In this document: positions 23,436 through 34,066 of the stretch, piece by piece | Layout of the letters: the number at the start of each line of letters is the position of its first letter | How positions within the stretch are numbered: the stretch's first letter is position 1 | Assembly (NCBI GenBank): GCA_021292165.1 | Contig: CM037880.1 | Coordinates: 180,813,085 to 180,877,084 of the forward strand | Length of the DNA stretch: 64,000 nt | Direction: 5' to 3' | Source of the DNA: Shinisaurus crocodilurus | Taxonomy: Eukaryota; Chordata; Lepidosauria; Squamata; Shinisauridae | Notes under the pieces: model-generated | Databases searched by the model: none | Seen by the model: only the letters and a program-made list of their open reading frames with translations | Told to the model about the DNA's origin: nothing | Translations under genes and position numbers: made by a program

Positions 23436-23640
23436 GGGCTGTCTGTGAAGAGTGTTTGGAAACAGCAGCTGGTGCAAAATGCTGCTGTCAGGGTAGTACT
23501 GGAGACCAGTTATTTAGAGCGTATTACTCCAATGCATTTTCAATTACATTGGCTTCCAATTCGTTTCCAAGCCTAAATTTCAATGTGCTGGTTATTATCA
23601 CCTTTAAAGCCCTAAATGTCTTGGGCCGGGATAATTGAAG
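23436..23640 (+). mobile_element. L2-like LINE fragment (C-terminal ORF2)
   Basis: The translation QLVQNAAVRVVLETSY followed by LHWLPIRFQA is the conserved C-terminal block of L2/CR1-group ORF2 proteins ([10 protein letters not shown]...LHWLPV). It is short and degraded. Confidence 0.7.
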
Positions 23641-23999
23641 GACCACCTGGTCCTACTATATGAATCTGCCCACCCATTGCAAAAGGTAAATTGATGAGCC
23701 ATAGTTTCCCCTTCCCAAACCTGATGGGGCTCAAACTCCCTGCACTTGCTTCCCACCCAGGCCCTTGCCCTGTATACAGTGGGCCACCGGAGATGGCCGC
23801 TGCCGGTGTTTGTTTGCGGCTGTCCCCGTTGCCTGCCTTGGTCCCTCTCCTTGGCTGCTTGTTTGTCAAAAGAATCTTTGCCTCCTTGGGTGGGTCTTGG
23901 ATCCTTGTCCCAGGAGGGTAGTGCAATTTTTGCAGGCATTCTGCCTAGGGAGTGCTTTATTGTGTGGGCCCTCTTTCCTCCTGATTATGTATATTGTGA

Positions 24000-24780
24000 T
24001 AATAAAACAGAGGTTGCGAGGAGGAGCATCAGGGGATTTGAACTCCTGACTAGAGGAAAACCTGGATGCTGGCAGTAGCAGAGACTGGCAATAGCATTGC
24101 TGGTGCACCACTGGGGCTGATGGCGTAGGGGAGCTGGGGCATTGTCTAGTGTGCATGTGTGGTGGTGATGGAGAACATGTGCTGCAGATGTGTCCCCACC
24201 CTTGTACATTCCTTGACTCCCTCCATGTGTGGGCAGCATCCGGGTGTTGGCTGAGGCAAGTCCCTGATTGTTTGCTGCTGGCAGTGCTTCCAGGGATGCT
24301 GAGGGTGTGTCTGTCATTTTTTCTAATGCTGTTTTTTAAATTCAATTTTTAAATTAATTTTTTAAATTAATTTTAGCAACACGCAGCAGACTAAACAGAC
24401 AGATTAGGCCAACATTTCCTCCTATCAGCAAAAATGGGGTACTAATATGAATTTGTTGACACTTCCAAAATTCCTAAACCACTTCAATTATTGCTCAAAT
24501 GTGGCACAAGATCTCCCTCCCTGACTAGCTTTTATGATCCAAGTTAATTTAAATAAATTAAAATTTGTTTTATGTTGATTTTGTGTTTTCTAGTTGTGTG
24601 TGGGGGGGGGGGCTCCCCCGTGCCCTCCTGTGCTGAGCATGCATTAGATGCAGCGGGTTTCCAGCAACATAGTGATGGTGTATCTCCAGTCCCAGCATAA
24701 TGTGAATATGGGATTGCTCAGTTAATGCTTTTCACCAGTTAGGGTTTTAAAAACAACAACCCCGTTGTTTATAAATACAC

Positions 24781-24821
<41 letters not shown>

Positions 24822-26000
24822 GATACCACAATACAGGTTTGCTGCATATTCTGCATACTCTGCTGGCTGAATATGATGAAAGCCTGTTATTTCTGATAAA
24901 TGCTTTTCACAATGAAATTCAGTAAATTTCAATATATATATATGCATGCAGCTCCTAATCTGTTTGTCAGGGATCTATTCTTATAGAAATAGTGTAGAAG
25001 CATGTACAAGAATGAATCCTCCTTTTCTCAGGTCATTGAGAGTAAAAGATTCCTTATCTGCATTTATCACTTCCAGTGCATAAATCACTGCATTTATACC
25101 CAGTGCATAGTGCTCAGTGTTATAGATATCCTCCATTTAAGTTTTAAAATGTTTAATGTCGGTGTCAAATAAGGTCTTCCTTTTATGCATGCTATTGGAT
25201 TGCATATACTTTTCCTTTCACCCAGGCTTCAAATTACATAATAATAGTTCTTTCTGATTAATCCCAAGCTATATATATTATATTGACTTTCTGGGCACTG
25301 AATTGGATACTGATGCTGCAAATACTAACGTAAATTGTAGCATTGTTTTCATCATGGATTTGTATTTTAATTTAATTGTTTTAATGAATTTTGTATACCA
25401 CCCTGGAATTCATTAATGAAGGGTGGTATATAAATATTTTAAATTTAAAAATAGTATTTACTGTTTAGTGTGCAGTGGCTAACCAGCCATTGAAGTTACT
25501 ACCTGACTGATCCTGTATCAAGTATAGTAGCAACTTAGACCAAGGCTGCAGTCCTGTGCACTCTTATGTTATCTAAGTCCCATTGACTTCAAGCAACCTG
25601 CATGTGTACAGAATTGTGCTTTAAGGTGGTGAAAAACAGAGGAGATGGGAATTAAGAGTTCCCAGGTTTTAGGGATGGAAGAGTGAGGGGCCTTTTGTTC
25701 TGGAAAACAGCCAAATTGCTCTTGGTTTCCTGCTTTGACACTGTGGAACAGTGCTTTATGTTTAAATTGGTTATTCTCTACTTTGGGGCTTGCTCTAATA
25801 ATCTCACTAGATGCAGCCTCCTAAGGCTTCTTAATTACCAGTAGTATATATGTTCAACCTTGTACTTTATGTAGATAGCGGACTTCTCCCTTATTGTTTC
25901 TCTTTGGTATAGATACCAATTTGTGACAAGTCAAATCACAGATGAGATAAAAGAACTAAGGATGAAAGGACTGTTGGTTAAATTGGCAGCTTATGCTGAT
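24000..26000. other. Intergenic sequence with few recognisable elements
   Basis: It holds the microsatellite at 24782, an L2-like tail near 25380-25450 (ATACCACCCTGG and GGGTGGTATATAAAT) and an AAGTCCCATTGA-type fragment near 25540. No gene is seen. Confidence 0.4.
24782..24821 (+). repeat. (ATC)n microsatellite
   Basis: About thirteen uninterrupted trinucleotide units. Confidence 0.95.
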
Positions 26001-26008
26001 ATTGACTG

Positions 26009-26077
26009 GGTTCACACCACACGCTAAACCTCAGTAGGTTAAGTGCTACTGTGGTTTAGTGTGTAGTCTGAGCCCTG
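26009..26077. mobile_element. Hairpin MITE with GGGTTCACACCACAC ends
   Basis: GGGTTCACACCACACGCTAA pairs with the complement of GTTTAGTGTGTAGTCTGAGC. The arms are about 30 bp with a short loop. The element at 54632-54812 has related ends. Confidence 0.6.
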
Positions 26078-26114
26078 CAGGGTGCTTTAGAAGAGACTTG
26101 GTGGTGTTTTTTAA

Positions 26115-26228
26115 ACCACCCTGCTATGCCATGGTTTGCAGTAGGGTTAAGGAAACCCTTGTAGGTTTAGTGTGTCTAAACCCTTGTAGGTTTAGCTTGT
26201 TAAGGAAATCCTTGTAGGTTTAGCATGT
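26115..26228 (+). repeat. Short tandem array with CCTTGTAGGTTTAG units
   Basis: The phrase CCTTGTAGGTTTAG recurs three times at about 26158, 26182 and 26211, mixed with GTTAAGGAAA. It is a degenerate minisatellite next to the hairpin MITE. Confidence 0.6.
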
Positions 26229-26462
26229 CATCAGCTTCCCCCCTCAGCTGGCTCCCCCACTCGTTCCCCCTCCCCCCAGGGCCGCACTCACCGCCGCTGT
26301 CTGCTGCCGCTCTGCTGTCCACTACTGCGTGCCTCATCCTCCCTGCCAGGGCTGGATGAGGAGGAGCCATGTCGGCGGTTCCTCGCAAGACTTGGTTAAA
26401 CCCGGCCTTGCGATGAACTGCCGGGGCCTCGGCGCATGTCCGCCAAGGCCCCAACGCAGCCA

Positions 26463-27083
26463 GGACAGACAGCTACGCACTATGGAGGTAGAGGAGGCCA
26501 GCCAGAAGCCAGCCTCCTCTAACCCCACACTGCAAACCCGCCTGCATTTCCCCCTGGCTCTGCAGAGGAAGGAGCTTAAGTAGCTCCTTCCTCTGCAGTG
26601 CCAGGGGAAAACACAAGCGGCTACATGGTGCGGGGGTTTGGGAGGCTGGCTTCTGGTTGGCCTCCTCTACCCCCACAGCGCGTTGCCGCCTGTCCAAGGA
26701 CCCGCTGTGCTGTCAAGGGACGGCAGCCCAGTGTGTCCTTCCTATGCCTCCTTCCCCTGCCGCCTGCCATGCCAAACGACCCACTGGTCGATCACCGCGG
26801 CAGGCAGGAGGGGAAGGAAGTGCCCCCCTGCATGCACTGCCTAGTGGTGCCCGCAAGCACCACTAGCCAGCGTGGGGGTGGGAGGGGGGATTCTTTGCTT
26901 ATGCTCCTTCCTCTGCAGCACTGGGGGAAAATGCAGGTGGCTTCACAGCGCGGGGGTAGAGGAGGCCTGCTTCTGGCCCCTCAACCCCATTGCTGCATAG
27001 CTGCCTGTCCTGCCTGGTTTGGCAGTTGCGTTGGGGCCCTGGCTAAGACCCCAATGCAACCGCCAAACCAGGCAGGACAGGCG
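26463..27083. repeat. GC-rich palindromic block
   Basis: A module containing GCTCCTTCCTCTGCAG, a run near GGGGAAAA, and GTAGAGGAGGCC is present three times: inverted at 26463-26578, direct at 26583-26695, and direct again at about 26899-27010. The first two form a palindrome centred near 26581. A second hairpin with arms 27002-27038 and 27048-27083 (CCTGCCTGGTTTGGCAGTTG and its complement) follows. The open frames here are by-products of high GC content. No transposase is recognisable. Confidence 0.75.
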
Positions 27084-27225
27084 GTCTCGCTCAAGGCCAG
27101 GTTTAACCTGGCTTTGTGCGGGACTGCTGACACAGCCGTGGCTCCCCCTCCCTTGTGGGAGAGGGGGGCCAAGTCGGAAAGGGGAAGTTGCCACTGCATC
27201 GGCAGTCCCACACAAGGCTGGGTTT

Positions 27226-27353
27226 ACAGCACCGGGTATTCCCAGGCAGTCCCAGGCCCAGTATTCCCAGGTGGTCTCCCATCCAAGTACTAACCAGGCC
27301 CGACCCTGCTTAGCTTCCAAGATCAGGTGTGTTCAGGGTGGTATGGCCATAGG
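27226..27353 (-). pseudogene. 5S rRNA pseudogene
   Basis: On the minus strand the sequence has the 5S rRNA start (GGCCATACCACCCTGAAC), the A box (GGAAGCTAAGCAGGGTCGGG) and the C box (TAGTACTTGGATGGGAGACC), and ends near GGTGCTGT. About ten bases of the helix III region are missing. A segment containing CCTGGGAATAC is duplicated near the 3' end. It cannot fold as functional 5S rRNA. It is much closer to true 5S than the heads of the four SINEs. Confidence 0.9.
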
Positions 27354-28024
27354 TCAGTTGACCATAATAAAGTATTAATCTAATCTTAAATCCGGCCTTG
27401 TGCGGGACTGACGTGGCTCCTCCTCGCCCAGCCCCGATGAGCAGGGTAAGGCGCATGGCAGCAATGGATGGTGATGGCAGCAGTGAATGAAGCCCTGGGG
27501 GCAAGGGGGGGCAGCTGGGGGGGCTTGTTGCCATTTCCCAGTGGGGATGCAGCCCCACCAAGCAAGGGCAAGAAGCCTCTGACAGCTGCCAAAAAGTGCC
27601 GCTTGTGCCACAAAAAGTGCCAAAACTCCCCACTCATCTCCCTTCAGTGGTCCTGTGGTGTCCCTTAGAATACCGACCGGAGGACTGTGGAAAGAGGCGG
27701 TGCCTCCAGACCCCCTCTGTGCCTTACCATTAGTCAGGCACAGCCGAGAGCTGGGGCAACTTTGAACTCACAGAGGTTTCCAAACTTTGAACTCACAGGG
27801 TTTAAAGTGACGCACGAACCTGGCCACTGTCTTGTCTTGCCAGACATGATTATTTCCCAGAAAGTTTTGAAGTGATAGCAAGTTCTAAAGCTAATCTTAC
27901 CTTGTAATTTTGAAGCCAAATGTCCACTACAGATATGTGTTCGATAAAATAAAAGAAAGAAGGGGCACTAAAGTTCTATGGATTTTGAAATAATGGAATA
28001 AATTGTTTGTTTGTTTGTTTGTTT

Positions 28025-28249
28025 ATTTATTTATTTATACCTCGCCTTTTTTCCTGCAAGGAACCCAAGGCGGCTTACATAATCCTCCTCCTACTCTCCA
28101 CTTTATCCTCACAACAACCCTGTGAGGTAGGTTAGGCTGAGAGTCAGTGACTGGCCCAAAGTCACCCAGTGAGCTTCATGGCTGAGCGGGGACTAGAACC
28201 CGGATCTCCTGAACCCCAGTTCAACACTCTCACCACTACGCCACACTGG
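28025..28249 (-). mobile_element. tRNA-headed squamate SINE
   Basis: Same family and orientation as the copy at 9019, nearly full length, with the head at 28249 and an ATAAATA tail at 28025. Confidence 0.85.
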
Positions 28250-28301
28250 GTTGGATATATCAAAAACAAAAGCTGGGATCCAAAGAATGGTTCATTCAGT
28301 T

Positions 28302-28424
28302 CAGAGGTGGAGAAGGTGTGCCCCTCCAGATGTTGTTGGACTACAACCCCATCATCCCTGGCCATCGGCCATGCTGGCTGAGGCTGATGGGAGTTGGAGT
28401 CTGGAGGGCCACAGGTTCCCTAAC
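28302..28424. mobile_element. Palindromic hAT-type MITE
   Basis: It starts CAGAGGTGGAGAAGG and contains CTCCAGATGTTGTTGGACTA. The right half is shortened. Confidence 0.55.
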
Positions 28425-28491
28425 CCTATTCTAGTTCCACAGGGCCAAATGAATGTTGGATTTGTTTCTGGAAAGGGAGCCTTCATTGGCA

Positions 28492-28862
28492 CGCTGGCCA
28501 GGTTCGCACAATCACTGTGGAAAAAACGCCACGGTGGCTTCTTTTCCCTGCCCCTGTGCGTGCTGGTCGCACACCATGCAATTTGCCTAATTACCTTGCA
28601 GCATGTGGGTTTCCATGTTGTCCAAACCTGGAGAGGTGTGCAGTGGTGGATGGTTTCCATACCACCCCAGAACAAGCCATGGGTTCTGGGGTCATTTGGA
28701 AGCCACCTCTGCCACTCACCTCACCCGGTTCGGATGACACAGCAACCCGTGCCCCGTGAGTGTAATTAGGTATATCACTCAGCATGCGACCCAGCACATT
28801 CGGGGGCAGGGAAAAGAAGACACCGTGGCTTCTTTTCCCGGTGATTGTGCGAACTCGGCCAC
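28492..28862. mobile_element. MITE with GGTTCGCACAATCAC ends
   Basis: The left end (GGCCAGGTTCGCACAATCAC) and the complement of the right end (GTGGCCGAGTTCGCACAATC) are inverted repeats that continue inward as AGAAGCCACGGTG-type sequence. It is about 370 bp with no coding frame of note. The target duplication was not clear. Confidence 0.65.
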
Positions 28863-29158
28863 TGTTCCTGAAACTAACATGTCTACCAAAAGTAAGTGTC
28901 ATTGAGTTCACTGGGGCTTATTCCCAAGTAAGTGGCTACAGGATTGCAGCCTTTCAACTTCTGCATGTGACATGGTATGGGCGATCTCTGGCTGAATGAT
29001 ATGGTAAATATTTTAAAACCGAAAATTAAGTGGAAGAGCCAGGAATAGCTTTTTATTTGTGCTGGCTTTCAGTTGCTAGGGTCAAGCAAGTATAGCATTT
29101 GTGTCTATGGTGTTTTGTTTTTAAAAAGAAATGTGGGTATTTTATTGTTTCAGTGTCA

Positions 29159-29396
29159 GAGCCAGTGTGGAGTAGTGGTGAGAGTGTTGGACTGGGACTC
29201 GGGAGATCCGGGTTCTAGTCCCCGCTCGGCCATGAAGCTCACTGGGTGACTTTGGGCCAGTCACTGCCTCTCAGCCTAACCTACCTCACAGGGTTGTTGT
29301 GAGGATAAAATAGAGAGGAGGAGGAGGACTATGGAAGCCGCCTTGAGTTCCTTGCAGGAAAAAGGGCAAGGTATAAATATAATAAATAAATAAATG
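29159..29396 (+). mobile_element. tRNA-headed squamate SINE
   Basis: A full-length plus-strand copy. Head GAGCCAGTGTGGAGTAGTGG, B-box-like GGGTTCTAGTCCCC, tail AATAAATAAATAAAT. Confidence 0.9.
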
Positions 29397-29425
29397 CAAC
29401 AAGTGAAAAAAATGTGACAAGAGAG

Positions 29426-29700
29426 CTCTGCCGGATCAGACCAAGGATAATCTAATTTAGCATTCTATCTCAACAGTGGACAGCCAGAGATTGAAGGCAA
29501 TCACTCTTACTTGTTCTTTGTCCCCAAATTCTAGTCTTCAGAGATATACTACCTCTGAATATGGAGGTTCTACTGGTTAATAACCATTGGTAATTAATTT
29601 AATTTATTTAATTAATTAATTCCATTAATTTGTCTAATGTTTTTTAAAGCTATCTAAGCTAGTCGTCATCCACACATCGTAGTGAAACCCATATGACAGT
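29426..29700 (-). mobile_element. Degraded CR1-like LINE 3' end
   Basis: The phrases CCGGATCAGACCAAGG, ACAGTGGACAGCCAGAGA and TACCTCTGAATATGGAGGTT match the 3' region of a second CR1-like lineage, better preserved at 47387 and 55760. It is strongly diverged. Confidence 0.6.
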
Positions 29701-29811
29701 ATGAAGTGCATCTATCTATCTGTCTATCTTGAGCCTCTTGTGGGTGACCTCTGAGCTCTCTCCATACGTTTTATCATTAAATATGATAAACTCAGGTCTA
29801 ATGACTTCCAT

Positions 29812-32800
29812 TTGTATCCATTGCTGGATAACATAGATAGTGAACGCCCTGAGCGTAGGACTGCTATTATTGCAAGGGAGCTGAAACGGTTTAAAATTGA
29901 CATAGCAGCACTTCAAGGAGCTCGAAGAGCAGGAGAGGGACAATTGAAGGAAGAAAAAGGAGGTTATACCTTCTTCTGGAAAAGACTACCCGAGCAGGAC
30001 CGACGACGAATACATGGAGTAGGCTTTGCCATCAAAAATGAACTAGTGAACTCTTTGTCAGAAGTTCCTACTGGCATCAATGAACGCGTGATAACTCTTC
30101 GATTAAAGCTCGCCAATAACCAGCAGGTAACCATTTTGAGTGCTTATGCGCCAACATTAGATGCTGATAATGACATCAAGGAAAGTTTTTATGCCCAGTT
30201 GGACACTCTCCTGTCAGAGATACCTAAGGAGGATAAAATTATCCTCCTGGGCGATTTTAACGCAAGAGTCGGGCGTGAATTTAATTTATGGCCAGAAACT
30301 ATTGGAAAAGACAGAGTTGGTAATAGCAACTCGAACGGACTCTTACATTTGTCTACATGTGCAGAGCATAATCTCACTATTACAAACACGCTCTTTCGAC
30401 AAAAGAATAAGTTTAAAACATCATGGCAGCACCCACGATCAAAGCACTGGCATCTTCTGGATTATGTAATTGTCCGTGTTAGAGATCGCCGCGATGTACT
30501 TCTTACTAGGGCCATGGTGAGTGCCGACGACTGCTGGACAGACCACCAACTAATCCGGTCCACAATGGTTATCAACATTGATCCCCAACGTAGGCTTCAA
30601 GGAAGGAAACCAAGGCGTAAAATGAACATCCACGCCCTTCAAGATCCTATTAAGCAAACTCGTCTTCAATCACTTCTTAAGGAACATCTACCTACGGAAC
30701 CTCCTGACAACATTGAGGACCATTGGTCTAAGCTGAAAACCTCCATTACTGCAGCTTGTGAACAAACTATTGGATATGAAACTAAGAAACATCAGGATTG
30801 GTTTGATGAAAATGATAATGAGATTAAAGATATAATTGACCAAAAAAGGAAAGCCTTCCAAATATGGCAAAATGATATTAACTGCACTGCCAAGAAAAAA
30901 ATCTATGCTAGCGCAAAGGCTGAGATCCAAAGAAGAACAAGAGAACTTAAGAACACTTGGTGGAAAAAGAAAGCTGAAGAAATTCAACAACTTGCAGAAT
31001 CTCATGATGCACGGGGCTTTTTTAAGGCCACAAGGGCCATTTATGGACCAAAAACCTATGGTACAAACCCTTTACAATCAAAAGATGGCACCAAACTCTT
31101 AAAAGACAAAGAATCTATTGCACTGCGTTGAAAAGAGCATTATTATGACCTTTTAAATCGTAAATCTAAGGTGGATAAAGAGATTTTCTCGCAAATCCCG
31201 CAAAAACAAATTAGAGAGGAACTTGCAATACTCCCCACTTTGGATGAAGTAAAAAAAGCCATTAATCAAATGAAGAACAACAAAGCTAGTGGACCAGATG
31301 GGATTCCTGCTGAAATCTTTAAAGAAGGGCCCCCCAAACTTGTACAACATCTTCATAAACTCATCGAAAAAATCTGGATAAGAGAAGAGATCCCAGAAGA
31401 CTTCAGGGATGCCATAATTATCACCCTCTTTAAGAAGGGTGATAGAACAGACTGTGGAAACTATCGGGGCATTTCTCTCTTAGCTACCACAGGTAAAATA
31501 TTTCCTAGGATTCTCGCAAACCGTCTTCTATCTATTTCAGAAGAGATCCTCCCTGAAACTCAATATGGTTTCTGCCCCTCTAGAGGGACAGCAGACATGA
31601 TTTTTACTGCACGTCAGCTCCAAGAAAAATGCCGGGAGCAAAATCAACCCCTTTATATGGCATTTATCGATTTGGCTAAGGCCTTTGATACTATAGACCA
31701 GTACAGCTCTCTGGACTATCCTTATGAAAATTGGATGCCCCAATAAATTTGTGAATATCTTGCGACTTCTCCATGACAACATGACGGCAACGGTTTTGGA
31801 CAACAACGGCTCTCGTGGTGCTCAATTTAAAGTGGGATCAGGTGTTAAACAGGGATGTGTTATCGCCCCAACATTATTTGCTATTTTCATCGCCATGATT
31901 TTACATCTTGTCGAGGGGAAACTTCCCACTGGTGTGGGAATTATATATCGAACTGATGGAAAGCTTTTTAATCTCAGCAGGCTGAAAGCAAAAAGTAAGG
32001 TAATTACAACCTCTGTTGTGGAACTTCAGTATGCTGATGATAATGTGGTCTCCGCACATTCAGAGGATGATCTCCAAACTATCCTAAATGCTTTTGCAGA
32101 AGCATACGAAAAACTCGGTCTCTCAACATCAAAAAAACCAAAGTGCTTCATCAGCAAGTGGAAGCTAACCCCTTGGTGATGCCATCTATCCAGCTTGGCG
32201 GGACAATACTGGAAAATGTTGATCATTTTCTCGCCTGTGACTTACGCTGGCTCAGCTTGTCTGAGTGTGGAAAGCTAAGCAGGGTCAAGCCTGGTTGTTA
32301 CTTGGATGGGAGACCCCTTCTCTAGTTTCCTGCATTGAGCAGGGGGTTGGACTCGATAGCCTTGTAGGCTCCTTCCAACTCGATGATCTATGAAATCTAT
32401 GAAATCTTTGCAGCTATCTTTGTTACAGCTAACATTGACAGTGAAATCCAGCATCGTTTGAGCTCCGCAAGTGCCACGTTTTCTCGAATGAAACACAGAG
32501 TGTGCGAGGATCGGGATATTTGTCAAAACACTGGTTTATGAAGCCATTGTATTACCAACTTTATTGTATGCCTGCGAAACATGGACTATTTATAAACGTC
32601 ACTTCCACCTCCTTGAAAGATTTCATCAACGTTGCCTCCGGAAAATCCTGCGAATTACTTGGGAAGATAGGCGAACAAATGTCAGTGTACTGGAAGAAGC
32701 AAAGACTACTAGCGTTGAAAAAATGATCCTTCAACGCCAACTTCAGTGGACCGGTCATGTTGTTCGAATGCCTGACTGCCGTCTCCCAAAGCAGTTACTT

Positions 32801-33233
32801 TAGTCCCAACTCAAGGATGGAAAGCGGAATATCGGTGGTCAATATAAGAGGTTTAAAGATGTTCATAAGGCTAATCTAAAAAAATGCAATATAAACATCG
32901 AAAACTGGGAAGCTCTGGCCCATGAACAATCTAAATGGAGGTTGGCCTTTCACAAAGGTTCCATGGACTTTGAAGAAGCCCGAGTGCAAGGTGAAAGGGA
33001 GAAACGTGCTAAGCGGAAAGCACGTCAAACGAATCCTTTACAGGACCATCTTCCATCTGGTAACCTGTGTCCTCACTGTGGGAAGCTGTGTGGATCTAGA
33101 ATTGGCCTCCACAGTCACTTAGGACCCATCGCTAGAGTCTACACAATCCTCTAGAATTTCCTCCTTTTATCCTGGGAGACAATCTTACTTGGTCAGGAGT
33201 GATTGCATGATGATGATGATGATGATGATGATG
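29812..33233 (+). pseudogene. APE-type non-LTR retrotransposon, single long ORF, broken
   Basis: The order is endonuclease (from YPLLDNIDSERPERRTA; LLGDFNARVG near 30248; TDHQLIRS near 30540), reverse transcriptase (IPAEIFKEG, GNYRGISLLATTGKI, MAFIDLAKAFDTID, GSGVKQGCVIAPTLFAIF, QYADDNVVSAHS), a TWEDRRTNVSVLEEA/WTGHVVRMPDCRLPK connector, and a C-terminal CPHCGKLCGSRIGLHSH zinc knuckle. It ends in an (ATG)n tail at 33207-33233. Defects: 5' truncation; QGA in place of the usual catalytic QET of the endonuclease (29914-29922); TGA for an expected Trp at 31129; a frameshift near 31700-31724; another in the A-rich stretch near 32130-32142; a 5S-headed SINE at 32233; a TAG near 32801. It is unlike the CR1 copies and resembles proteins often mislabelled as craniofacial development protein 2. 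I cannot fix its clade. Confidence 0.88.
32233..32408 (+). mobile_element. 5S rRNA-headed SINE with CR1 tail (copy 2)
   Basis: It interrupts the LINE reading frame between NVDHF and the TANIDSEIQHRL segment. It has the same 5S A box and C box, the same CR1 tail and ATCTATGAAATCTATGAA end as the copy at 18398. It is younger than the host LINE. Confidence 0.88.
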
Positions 33234-33465
33234 CCATGTTTTAAGACAGAATAATGTTTTATGTAAATGGCAGCAGACAAAGGCTTATGAGTCAGATTTA
33301 GGGATAGGCTGGGCAACCTAGGCAATGACCTGGGGCACTAGCCACTCATCTGCTGAAACAAACAGTACAAACCATGCATTTTCACTGCTAATGCTGGCAA
33401 CACTGAACTGCATTTTATTACTGTTTGTATGTGTTTAGCACTTGTGTTTTTTTTTTAAATTATGG

Positions 33466-33634
33466 GAACATTTATTTATTCCATTTATATCCCACTTTTT
33501 TCCCTCTTGCAAGGAATGCAAAGCAGCTAACATGATCCTCTTCTCCATTTTATCCTCTCAACGACCCTGTGAGGGTTGTTGTGAGGATAAACCACTAACC
33601 GCTACACCACATTGTGGCTCTGTAACCACACTGG
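33466..33634 (-). mobile_element. Diverged tRNA-headed SINE, internally deleted
   Basis: The tail (TTTATTCCATTTATATCCCA), the CCTGTGAGGGTTGTTGTGAG block and the head CACACTGGCT are recognisable. Much of the B-box region is missing. Confidence 0.65.
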
Positions 33635-33640
33635 CTCTCT

Positions 33641-34066
33641 CATTTGTTTGTTTATTTGTTTATTTACTTATGCCCCACCTTTCTAGCCGGAAATGGCACT
33701 CAAGGCAGCTAACAACAATAAAGGCCAACATTTAAAATAAAAATAATTAAAACTATCATAAAACAAATACATTAAAAACACAGTTAAAAAACAGAATAAG
33801 AAAAGAATGAAAACAGCACCCAAGCCAGCAGACCAGCGTACAGTCCACAGGTGCTTACATGCCAAAGGGCTGCTTGAACAAGAAGGTTTTTTGCCTGCTA
33901 GCAAAAGGACAGAAGAGAGGGAGCCAACCTAGCCTCCCTAAGCTGGGAGTCCTAAAGCTTGGGAGAAGCCACCGAGAAGGCCCTTTTTTGCATCCCCATC
34001 AAGTGCGTGATGGTGGAAGTTCTGAGAGGGGGGCCTCCCCCGAATATCTTAAAACCCAGGAAGACT
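33641..34066 (-). mobile_element. L2-like LINE fragment, 3' part
   Basis: Minus-strand sequence with the 3' end (GCCTTGAGTGCCATTTCCGG) and C-terminal ORF2 debris. It is the left half of an element whose right half resumes at 35207, since a CR1 copy has landed in it. Confidence 0.65.

Noticed and set aside
26598..27378. Long GC-rich open frames of 100-230 codons on both strands
   Set aside because: They overlap each other in several frames across palindromic modules, have low complexity and no domain, and are explained by lack of stop codons in GC-rich DNA.
9019..29396. tRNA genes at the SINE heads
   Set aside because: The A and B boxes are present, but no cloverleaf with a paired acceptor stem can be formed and each is followed by a LINE-like tail.
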